The position numbers and the translations under genes were made by a program. The notes under the pieces were generated by a model. It did no database searches and was not told the origin of the DNA. It worked only from the letters and a program-made list of their open reading frames with translations. A stretch of 60,000 nucleotides of DNA from Apostichopus japonicus. Lineage: Eukaryota; Echinodermata; Holothuroidea; Aspidochirotida; Stichopodidae. Shown one piece after another: positions 27,301 to 39,300 of this stretch (position 1 is its first letter; each line of letters starts with the position of its first letter). Location: positions 15,655,499 to 15,715,498 of the forward strand of contig NC_092565.1 in the NCBI RefSeq assembly GCF_037975245.1. The letters are read 5' to 3'.

Positions 27301-30300
27301 CTGTACAGGGTTTGTCATGGACAATGGTATGGATTAATTTCATACTATTTCTACACTTTATGACTGTAAATTTGATCAAATTGGTATTTATGTTCATGCA
27401 TTCAGTTAAGTGTGTATACAGAAGTACACATTTTGTTGTTTCTTGTTGTTCTTTCTGTCCTTTTTTCTTCTTTTCTTACATTGGATTGTTCTTCTTTGTT
27501 AAACCAGGCGGCTGATTAAGCCTTGAACACATCCTTTCCCAATTATGTATGCAGTATATTTAACTTAATTAAATGTGTTCATATATATTGTTTTATTGTT
27601 GTGGAAACAACTAAAATGAAATGAAAATGATTTTTTGGTGCCAGTACATTTGACGGATGGAATCTGCTATCACATTAAGAACGGCTAGCCTTTATACAAA
27701 GCAGGAACGGATGTTGAAAATTACATTCACAACATTAATTATCTATAAGATTTGTAATCAAACAAAAAAACAAGTTGTTTTTCTGTCCTACAATGAAAAT
27801 TATACTAAATATTCTGACTTTATGCTATTATCCACTGAATAATTTAACCTGTGTATATATATAGCATCGCAAAATTCCATGTATAACGGTGGAGCTGCTA
27901 TACGAGAGAAGAGTTACCGAGTAAAAAGGAAACATAGTATTTAAAATGCTATGTAAAGTTCTGAGCCTTCAAAACTGCTACACAAAAGTTGAGAGCTAAA
28001 TTATTCATCCAATGATATGTTAAAGATTCTATAGCTTTAAATAGTATAAACCTACTTCATCTAACGACTGAGCCGACTGAGCCTAGTGCTATAAAAATAG
28101 TTAAGTTTAAATGCTCTCCTGCCATATTCTGAATTTCTTTTAAACAGACTTTTATTCAAACTATAATGCTTGAAGACAACATTAGTAAAACACTAGAGCT
28201 AAATTAGCCCCCAAAAAGACTAGCCTTACCTCTCTAAACTCTGCAAAAAACCTGCCTTTAGCCAGCATCCTATTCATCATCATGGTACAGTGTACAGTAG
28301 TGTTCTCTAACTATAAAATGCCATCCGAAAGACCAGGCCCGGAGACTTAAAATACCAGTTAGAAGTCGGAGGCAAGTTTATTAATTTAGCTTCTGAATTT
28401 AGATTATACCCTGAACACACACAAATATCTCTTGTGAGTCATTTATGCTACAACTCTTGTTTGCACGGGATAGAGAATGCCTCCAGCTAGGAGGGCGGAA
28501 TTAGGTCTCTTATTTTTTTGTATCTTCTGGCCATCCAAAAAATTAATGAACCAAGCTGTTAAGTAAGCTAAAGGCAAAATGTCATAAAATGAACTTCACA
28601 TTTGTAGCTAATGGATGATATATATATATATATATAGGACTGTTTTCGGAAATGAAAAAGCTTTAACAGTGAGATTATGCCAAACAAGCAAACGATAATA
28701 CGTCTGAACTGGCTTTGTAATTGTAGAAAGAGAATTCTATGAAGTCGTAGATCTAAGGTCAGGCGGGGGTCAGTTATTAAGATTAAAAAAAGAAGAACAA
28801 GGGAATGGCTCCAGAACGAACCGTCTAAATTGATTAATTTAAACCAACGAGAGAATATTTTTTTAATTAATTGCTTTTACCAGCCAGCAACCGAATGGTC
28901 GCACACTTAATGCTCAAATTAGGTGCAAGATCATATACAGTAAGTAGAATTGGACCAGAGGGAGAAGTTCCTTGTATTCGTTTCCTATTTTTTATCCTGT
29001 CCACATTGAATTGGTAAAATGATCCTGCTAGCTAGGACGAGTCTGACTGGCCCTGAACACAAAACACATAAATTTTATGTCCAAAGTGTTTACAAGGGTC
29101 ACGAGTGTCTTTCTGATACTCACCAGCATCAAATTACTGGCACACCCGATTGTCTGAACTGTTACACAAATCTTCTGACAAACATTATATATACAAATGC
29201 TCTACACTATTAAGTATTAAATTAAAAGAACCATGATCTAACTTCAGAGGATACAACGGAAATTGGTGGGAGTGGGAGGGGCAGTGGAGGTAGTGGGGGG
29301 GGGGGAGGGGTAGTGGAGGGTATAGGCAGGAATAAAGTGCCATATCAAATGTGAAATTTACTAAAGGTTTGCACTTTGCTAAATCACTTGCAACATTTCT
29401 TCAATGGGCATTCTTAGTCAGGTGGCTTAGCAACTTTAACGTTACCGGCCGGACAAAAGTACCAAATTTGGCATGGAGTTTCTTTTCGACCTATCTATCG
29501 ATTTTATCCGTGGAACCCACTTTATCGGTTCCGATTTTTCAAGATGGCGGCCAAAATCCAAGATGGCCGCCAGAAAAAAGGAAATGTCATATATCTGGCT
29601 GTAAAAATCAGAGATGAACAAATGAGGGGTCAATTCAGGTGTTTCCGGGGTCACTGAAACAGATGATGATCATGGCATGTTGCTTGAGTAACCCACTTCC
29701 AAGATGGCGGCCAAAATTCAAGATGGCCGCCAGAAAAAAGGAAATGTCATATATCTGGCTGTAAAGATCGGAGATGAACAAATGAGGGGTCAATTAAGGT
29801 GTTTCCGAGCTCACTGAAACAGATGATGGTCATGGTATGTTGCTTGGGCCACCCACTTCCAAAATGGCGGCCAGAATCCAAGATGGCCCCCTGGAAAAAA
29901 GAAAATTTCATATATATTCATTCCGCAGACCCCTGTACCCTTTTCTGATAGGGACCATCAAACCTTCCGTCCTCAAACGTGTAAATAAAACCGGGTTAGC
30001 ACCCTGACTATATGTTATGGCTGGTATTCTAATTGTCACTGTGGTTCAGGAAGCCACTTAGGACTTATTGGGGAACTTTGAGGTGTGATCGACCGTGGAT
30101 AGACACTGTCGCAAACCCGTTATTATATGGGAGTTACGAGTGTCATGTAAGACTGATTACATGAGTCAACTATATAATAGGGTAACTTGAGGGAAAACAG
30201 ACCAGATGTGAATACCGACTCATTGACAGATTTTGTACGATTGTGCACCCTTCATAAACACAACGTCAATTGTGCGAACAACACACGCTAAGCAGGTCAC

Positions 30301-33300
30301 TAGGCATCTGAGGTATTTAAGTCGTTCTTTTCGAACCTGTACTCCCGGGCTACTGTTAGCGAGGATCTCCAGGAAGACTTGTTGTCTGGTATAGACAAGG
30401 CCCCCCCCCTCATAGTAAAACGATAGCTTGGGTTCGAATCTCTCCGTTGGTGAGCTCTGGACAGCGGTAGCAGCGATGAAGAAGGGAAAGTCCCCGGTCC
30501 CGATGGCCTCCCTGCTGAGTTCTATAGTACCTTCTGGGAGGTTCTCGGTGGGGACTTTAGAGACGTGTTCGCTACCGCTTTCCAGTTGAATTACATGAGC
30601 CAAACACAGAGGGCTGGAAATATTGTTCTCCTCCCAAAGTCGGGAGACCCTTTGGACCCTAATAGGCGTACAATAACGCTGTTAAATCTGGACTACAAAA
30701 TCCTGGCCAAAGCATTAGGAAATCGCTTAGCGGATGTGATGCCGGATATTGTAGGTCCTCTCCAGACTTGCGCTGCGCGAGTCCTTCGGATTGAACTCAG
30801 TGTTTATTCGTTGGGTCTCGTTACTATATAAGGACGTCACGAGCATGGTCACTGTTAACGGATTTACTTCTGGTCCCTTCCCGGTTCGAAGGGGAGTCCG
30901 TCAGGGTTGTCCCCCTCTCCCTGTTGTTGTATGTTCTCTTCAGCGAAACGCTCAGTACCTCGCTGGACAGATGCTTGGGGTTTCGACCTTTCAATGTACC
31001 GGGTGGGGCTAGAGTTAAATGCGTGCAATATGCCGATGACGTCACTTGTATTGTGTCGGACCTCGTCTCCTTCAAGCCTTCATCGAAGGTTTTGGCTACC
31101 TTCCAAGAGGCTACTGGTGCCAGACTTAACAAGTCCAAGACCAAAGAGCTGCATTCAGGAGGTTGACGTGGCCAATCCCTCCTGTTCGATGCTACTTGGT
31201 CAGATGTCATGATCAGGGTAATCGGCATCTGGCTAGGTTATGGTGCCCCGGAGGCCACCACTTGGGCCGAGAAGGCTGATCAGGTGGAGGCAAGGCTCGA
31301 CACATTCATTCGGAGGTGACTCTCCCTCCCTGGGAAGGTTACAGTTGTCAATCGTTTTATTGTTCCTCTCCTTTGGTATCCTGGTACGGTGATCGCTGCA
31401 CCAGATTATGCCTTGGTGCGATTGGAGAGGATCATTTTTTATTTCATTTGGGGAAAGTGCAAACCAAAACTTCTCAAAAGGACCGTTCTGTAAAAGACCC
31501 CCTTGAGCGGGTGGGCATGGTTTGGTCCACCTACCATCTTAACTGCGCTTTCTCCTTTTGAAAGGTTTTTTCGTTGCGTTTGAGAATCCCTCGTTTGCCT
31601 TTTTTCTTAGGTTCTGGGTTGGTTTTCTTTTTCGCCACTACTGGCCCGGATCCTTTTCCAATAACCGGCCAAAGGCGACACGCCCTTCGGGGGGGGGGGT
31701 GTATACTCAGATTGGTGACTCACTTTGTAGAATCAAAGAGGAGGGTGGGCCAGATGTTTTGCTGAACGTGGCCCCCTCGGCTTGCCAAACCGCCATCTCT
31801 CCAGATGTGTGGTGTTCTGTGTGTTGCAAGTCACTAGATAGCCATCTCCGGGACTTGGCGAGGAGAATTGCACATGGGGTCCTCATCACTAACCATTTTT
31901 GCCTAGTCAGGTGGCGATTAGGTTATGGGATTTGTCCCTGTGTGGGCTGTAAAGCCATCAGGACTATGCAACACCTTTTGCTGGAGTGTCCCTTTGTCCG
32001 GTTGGTGTGGGAATGATGGTTTCACGCCTTCATTATTGGTGTTAATGGTTGTTATTGTTGTTGTTTTGGTTATTAGTGTTATTGGTTGACCTCAGATGAC
32101 TAGTGACCCGACTTAGGGCGTGTTGTTCGCAGAATTGACGTTGTGTTTATGAAGGGTGCACAATCGTACAAAATCTCTCAATGAGTCGGTATTCACATCT
32201 GGTCTGTTTTCCCTCAAGTTACCCTATTATATAGTTGACTCAATGTAATCAATCTTACATGACACTCGTAACTCCCATATAATAACGGGTTTGCGACAGT
32301 GTCTATCCACGGTCGATCACACCTCAAAGTTCCCCAATAAGTCCTAAGTCGCTTCCTGAGCCAAAGTGACACAATTAGAATACCAGCCATAACATATAGT
32401 CAGTGTGCTAGCCCGGTTTCATTTACACGTTTTGAGGACGGAAGGTTTGATGGTCCCGATCAGAAAAGGGCACAGGGGGTCTGGGGAATGAATATATATG
32501 AAATTTTCTTTTTCCCAGGGGGCCATCTTGGATTCTGGCCGCCATTTTGGAAGTGGGTGGCCCAAGCAACATACCATGACCATCATCTGTTTCAGTGAGC
32601 TCGGAAACACCTTAATTGACCCCTCATTTGTTCATCTCCGATCTTTACAGCCAGATATATGACATTTCCTTTTTTCTGGCGGCCATCTTGAATTTTGGCC
32701 GCCATCTTGGAAGTGGGTTACTCAAGCAACATGTCATGATCATAATCTGTTTCAGTGACCCCGGAAACACCTGAATTGACCCCTCATTTGTTCATCTCCG
32801 ATTTTTACAGCCAGATATATGGCATTTTCTTTTTTTCTGGCGGCCATCTTGGATTTTGGCCGCCATCTTGAAAAATCGGAACCGATAAAGTGGGTTCCAC
32901 GGATAAAATCGATAGATAGGTCGAAAAGAAACTCCATGCCAAATTTGGTACTTTTGTCCGGCCGGTAACGTTAAGCCTGAAAATTGTTGCTAAGCCACCT
33001 GACTACCTATACAATTGAAAATGACATCAAATCAAATGGAGGAAAACTCCCCTTAATTCAAACTCTGTTCGACTCCCCGTAGCCTCTACTGACCTGTAAT
33101 GAACTATTAAATATACAGTGTTGTATCCAATTTCCTTGATTTTCAATGCATTGACAACTAACCAGGCCATTACTTTTTCACCACAATAGAAAGAGAGAGA
33201 GAGAGTGACAGAGATAGAGAAGTAATTAATTTCCTCTGCATTGTAGTGTATTTTTGAGTTGATAAAAATTCCCATAGATATACAATATCAACATCAATAA

Positions 33301-36300
33301 AAAGAATGAAACAACAATTGATTCTCAACAGTCACTTTCGTTCGAATCTAAAGATGAGGCAACCTTTCTTTCGTATACGCACTAAATAATTTTGTTTTAC
33401 TCTGCAGGCACAATAACTGAGTACTTTACAAGCAAAAGAGGAACAGTTGTTTGGCTATAAATAATAACACTGGGAAGTTACACAATAAAGAAAGCAGGGG
33501 ATAAACTCTAGCATTGTAACTGCAATACAAAAAAGCAGATTAAACTTTGAAAAACACACAATGCTGAACAGTACTCTTTGAAAAAAAGGCATCCAAGTTA
33601 GAACCTGGGCATGAAAACCAAACAACTTGATCCTCTCTCCAGTAACTGTAAGCTAGTTTGATTGTTACACCATGGAGGAGTATTGTGCAATATAGGTCAA
33701 ACTTTTAACAACTGGTACAAAAAGTTCAGTCACAGGCATTTGCGCGATCCTACACTCTATACAGAGATGTATGAACACTTTCGAGGGGAATGGTGATGCA
33801 CACCCGACGATGATCACACAGTCACAGTCCCGATGCAAGGGGACTGGGGCAGAGAGCGGATCAGTCGTTTGGTAGTTTGGTTTTCGTGCCCAGGTTCTTT
33901 CCTGGACGACTTTTTCTTAAAAACTAACGTGTTAGGGAACACATACTAAATTGTAAATCTATATCCCGGTTTGATACATGGAGAGTAATTATCAATCGAT
34001 ACTTCACATATTTTCATTCAGATCACTCAGAATTGGGAGTTATAAAGGAACAATCCCCCCTCCAATCCCCCTGCCACCTGACTTACGATACTGAAAATAT
34101 TGCGCAGTGCTAGTACATTTCAGTGAATGGTTACTGATTGAGCTTTAACAAAAGGTCACAGACAGGAACAACGCATGTTCCGTTGAGACTGCACTCTTGT
34201 GACCATGACAGCATTTTGTCATGCATGTGAATACCAAAATTACTGTCGTTTCTACTCATAACTGTTACATCTGGTTTCAACTCAATGAATTTACAGACAT
34301 GATTGTGAAAGGAAACCCAACCTACCTTGAGAATGAAGTTCCTTCAATAAACAGAAATAAAATCCCAGAACCGTAGCGCGAATTATTGGTGATAATATTG
34401 CAAGTAACAGAATGGCTGTCAAATATTGTCAATAATAATACAACATAAAAATTGACAAAATCGGTTAGAAAAGTCAAATTCCAATGGTATACTTTTAACT
34501 TTTAATAAATGCTTGAAGACCTCTTATCATCTGATACTTCACTGCCGACCATTTCTTTACTATAGAACTAATAATGTTCGTACTCTACCCTAAGACTATG
34601 CGGTCACTCTTAAAGTCATATAAACTTAATTTCCCCAAACCAAAATGGCATGCTTCCTCTTTAAATTTGGCACTCTTTTCTTTTTCTTTATAAAATGGAC
34701 AAAATTAAATTTTATTGCCATCCATTGAGGCTAACTAGTTCATTTCTGTTTTAAAAGGGTTAAGGTCTTAACTTGAAACATTGTTTTGTGTGTGAACTTT
34801 TTTAATTGCATCTATTTGTCTGTTACTCGGTAGCAGCTACACAAGGAAGTAAGCACTGAAGTGGATTTCCTTGTGTTACTAACCAAAGACGAACGTAGTA
34901 ATTCTGTGGACTCCTTTGCCAAGACAATAAACAGGAATTGAATAATACAATTAAAATCTGAATTGCTTCATACGTCAGGCCAACTTACTTCTACACATTA
35001 TATTACACAGGCTCTTAAGTGGATAAGCAGTTTGCTAACAGTTGTATTTGATTTTGATTTTCAGCTGCTCTGTTACTGTATCCCTTCGGTGATCCTCCTT
35101 ATCCACTTTGTATTTGTAATTGTATATTGTATTCCTGTGTTTCAGTGTTTTATTCATTTTTGTCATTTGTGTTCACCATGCTCATTAAACAGTCTGTATT
35201 CTGTGCGTGTTTTTGTCCCTTCTGTTACTGTTACTTGTCATTAAGCCTCTGAAGAAGATCCTGCTAGGATCGAAACGTCAGGCCAACTTACTTTTATACA
35301 TTGTTTCATCAGTGTCAGCAGTTACAAATTTCTCATATTCCATCATTGAAAATGTATCGTAGGGCTGTGCTACAAAAATTTCAGTTCTGCTGTACATACA
35401 CAGATACATGGTAATATTCACTGGGTTCAGTTTTGCTGTACATATATACATGCAGTTGGTTTATTTTCACTGCTGTTGAGGATTAAGTTCTGCTTCATAA
35501 AGAGGGTTATAGTTATAGTACAATTCTACTGTTCTACTGTTAGTATAGTCAGTATTGCGAAGTTCGGCATACTGCAAGTTCGGACACCTTAAGAAATACT
35601 CGATTTCACCATGAAAACCTACAGGAAGAGCCAAATTTCACCAAAAAGTATGAAGCTACAGTTATTTTCTCTCCAAAATGACCCGTGTGCAAGAAATTAC
35701 TTACATATTTGTCAATAAAATGACAAAGATCTATGAAGTCTGTTATAATTACTGAAAGAGCAACTGCGCCACCAATTTGATCACCAGCGCCACACTGTGG
35801 GTTGCGTGTCGAACTTCGCAATACTCTAACAAAGAAATACCAGTTCCACAACCACGAAGAATCTTCTTGGAAAACAACGTGAAAACAGTTTGCAGGAAAG
35901 AAATTTTGGCCGTGTCTCGTACTATAACACAATTCTCCCACCATATGAAGTATATTTTCTGGTGATTTATACCAGAAGATTTAGTTTTGGGTTGTTTTAA
36001 GTCTTAAGTGTCCGAACTTCGAAGTCACCATGCTACTACTGTAATAGGGTTATACTATAAGCGGGTTACTGTAAGAGGGTTATAGTTAGTACAATTCTAC
36101 TGTTCTATTGTCAGTACTATTGTTCTACTGTTCTACCAGGGAGCTGCTACTATATATACTCTAAGAGCAGGTTCTACTGTTAGTACAATTCTACTGTGTG
36201 CCCAATTGTTGCACTGGGCTCAGTTCTGCTGTATATATACAAGATGGTTACAAAGTACATTCATCTATGATGTCATTGTTGGTCTTCATCAGAATTCAAA

Positions 36301-39300
36301 CAAATTTCCGAAAGACACATCCAAAATGTTGTGGCATTCAATTGTATTCTCAGTTTTGAGCAATATATTGTTTTATACCCATATACATAGTATATGGAAA
36401 CTTTTTCATATCTGGTAATAATTATGTTGTAAGACCATATAATCAGATGTGTACTGTACATAGATAGAATTCTTCTTTTCTTTTTTCTTGTATTTAAACT
36501 TAGTCAATATTGCTGGTGCTGCTTAACTAACCGTGAATATCTGTTTTTTTTACAACACAATGGCAATTATGTAAAAAGTTTATTCTACTTAAATTTGTAT
36601 TATTTATCATTATATTTTATGAAAGAGTATAAATGCTGATGAAACTAACTGGGAGTTGTACAGCATACAGTTGGACTCAAGTTGGTAGGTTGTCCACAAA
36701 AAGGAGTGTTAGCTCAGTGGTTAAAGCCGGTGCCTTCAATCATAAGGTCCCGAGTTCGAGTCACTCCCAGATTAATGTATGTCGTCCAGTTACAGAATTG
36801 TTGACAATTGACAATTCATAATCATGGACGTTAAATATGAATCTAAGAGAATGTCAGCTTGCGGCTTTGATAAGCCAATGATGTTCCTGCTTGCAGGAGG
36901 ATCTAAATACCTACCTGTACAAGTGTTCTTAAATATTCACTATACATTAGTAAATGTAGCGGTACTGTACATTGCATAATCACCAGCAAAATTTGACAAC
37001 AGCCCAATAAAAGTACCCCCTGGTCTATGGGTAGAGGTAACATTAACTCATGTCTGCTTCATCTGTATGATAGCAAACTGGTAGTTCCCTAGGTGGACAA
37101 AAGTTGGTAGACTTTCTAAAATATTCACTATACAACAAGAAATCAATTGTACAATGAGCAAATATGACTAGGGACCTGACCATAAAACTCACTGGCCTGA
37201 GGGTAGAGTATATACGTAGTTATAACAATTAAGGAAACACTGTGCAACATGTATGATTTAAACTGGGAATTTTCTAGTTGGACAAACCGGCATAGATGAG
37301 CAAATATGACTAGGGCACATAAACCTCACTGGCCTATGATTGGAGGGTAATTAACATGTTAGTAGTACTGTTGTGGGTAATATAGTAAAATTAGGCTTGT
37401 TACTGTACCTTTGTACAGAGAGAGTAGTTCTTTGTACTGAAGTCTCTGCTTACTAAAATACGCCACTTAGATTTATGACTTTTAACCTCAATGTGGGTAA
37501 ATAAATAAAATTGTTCTGATTGGAATAACTTTGACAAGCTAATGATATTACCATGGGTGGGGGATACAAAGTTCATCATGAAACTATGCACATAACAGCT
37601 GTATACCATACCCTATACAGTATATATGCTATAGCCTTATACATCATAGTAACACAGTGTATGCTAAAGCCTTATCCATCATAGTAATACAGTGATTGAC
37701 ATAGTAGTTATCTACATGTGATATCTTCTCTAATAGTTTACTATAGAGATTTAAAGCCCTCTTTACACTTCTCAAGTAAACAGAATGAAGTTGGATATCA
37801 GCAAAAGGGAGTTACCCATCTCTCTCCCTCTAATTCTCTGTGTATAACAACAGTATATATCTCTCGTTAAATATGCCACGGCTAGCTTGCAGTTCCAAAA
37901 TAACAATATTAACGAACTTTGATACAAAACTTTAACATGCAAAACTGCCTACTAATTAGAGATCCCTAGTTTTACAAAGTTTGCTCAGGCTCTCAACCCC
38001 CTGGAACAAACATTACCAACAGGGTCTCATCAACCATACATATGCAAGGTTGGTTATAATGTTTATTCACAATTATGAGGCAACTCCTTGGAATTAAGTA
38101 CAGGTCAACTATTACCAAGACGACTGTATTTATTCTCAGATGAGAAACGTGACACAATAAGATGGGAACCGATACGCAGAATCTCGAAATGTTTAACCAC
38201 TCTAACATCTTCGACAAAAACAAGTGTGTAAGCACCGGGAAAGATTAAATAACAACGTGCACAACACAAAAAAGGATAGGATCTCCCAATCTTCATTAGG
38301 TGACATGCTTTTAATGGAAAAGACAGTATAGATCCTTAGATGGAGTCCAAATGAGACTCTCAAAGGTGCGGTAAAATAGTAATCACAGAAAACTTTGTAA
38401 TGCAAAAGCTGATGACACTTCAATGGATGGTAGAATGAGGAGGCAGTAGAATGAGGAGGGCGGTAGACCAGAATGGGACGGTCACGGCAGTAGGCTGCTA
38501 AAAAGATTAACAGATGCTCTAGACGCGGTAGTGTGAGAGTGCAGTTGTTGAGGGGAGACATGTGAGTGAAGTAAATCTTCCATTAACAATTGTTCTGATC
38601 TACTGTATCCAGGGAATCACATACAGTAAAACTAGGATTATTCAGACCTCTTCCATCTGGAGACTGGATCATCCCAGATCCTTAATCCAAGCATTCCTGT
38701 TCTTGATTGTATATCCATCACATGTACAGTAAACTTAAGGGATTAAACAAACCTCTGTTATCTGGACTTTGGGTATTAACATCCAGATCCATAATCCAAC
38801 CGTTTCTCTGTTTATATTTGGACTACATACATAGTCTTACACATGTTCCTTCCCTATAGCCAGTACCTAATTAATATCATTACCTGTTGTTATCTCAACT
38901 TAATTGCAAAATTCTGGACAGCTTTGCACAAATATTGCATTTCACATTAGTAAAGAAGTGAAATACAGTATGTACAGACAAAAATTATGTTGCAAACCAA
39001 GGGCAAATTGTTAGGGATTTTTTTCTGATTTCCCCTTGGACACAAAGGTATTTCTATTTGATTGTCCAAGCAACAAATTCTGTGGTCTGCGAAAAAGGAA
39101 GCAAAATAACAATCATATGACTTATGTAAATGGTAGGTGAGATGTGTAGGTTTGATTGATAGCACACCAGCCTTGGTTCAGTAAAACTCTCCTTCAGGAT
39201 CAATCATAATCCCATCATTATTTTGGTTGTATTTCAGTAATTCCAGTAGTGGTGGAGAAATATACCAATCTATCCTTTTACTGTACCTATTTGGGGAGTA

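Larger units (their letters stand above)
29415..33005. mobile_element. 3.6-kb element with 0.9-kb terminal inverted repeats enclosing a LINE relic
   Basis: The left arm (29415-30314) and right arm (32089-33005) are reverse complements, visibly over 90% alike along almost their whole length. The right arm carries about 11 extra bases near its outer end. Each arm contains three tandem units of about 160 bases starting at the AAGATGGCGGCC word (29541, 29701, 29861 in the left arm). The interior holds a decayed reverse-transcriptase sequence. No transposase is seen. It may be a foldback or long-TIR DNA element that acquired the LINE, or an inverted duplication around it. Confidence 0.85.

Noticed and set aside
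30220-30603. 127-codon minus-strand frame
   Set aside because: Antisense to the LINE polymerase relic and the inner end of the left arm; no motif of its own.
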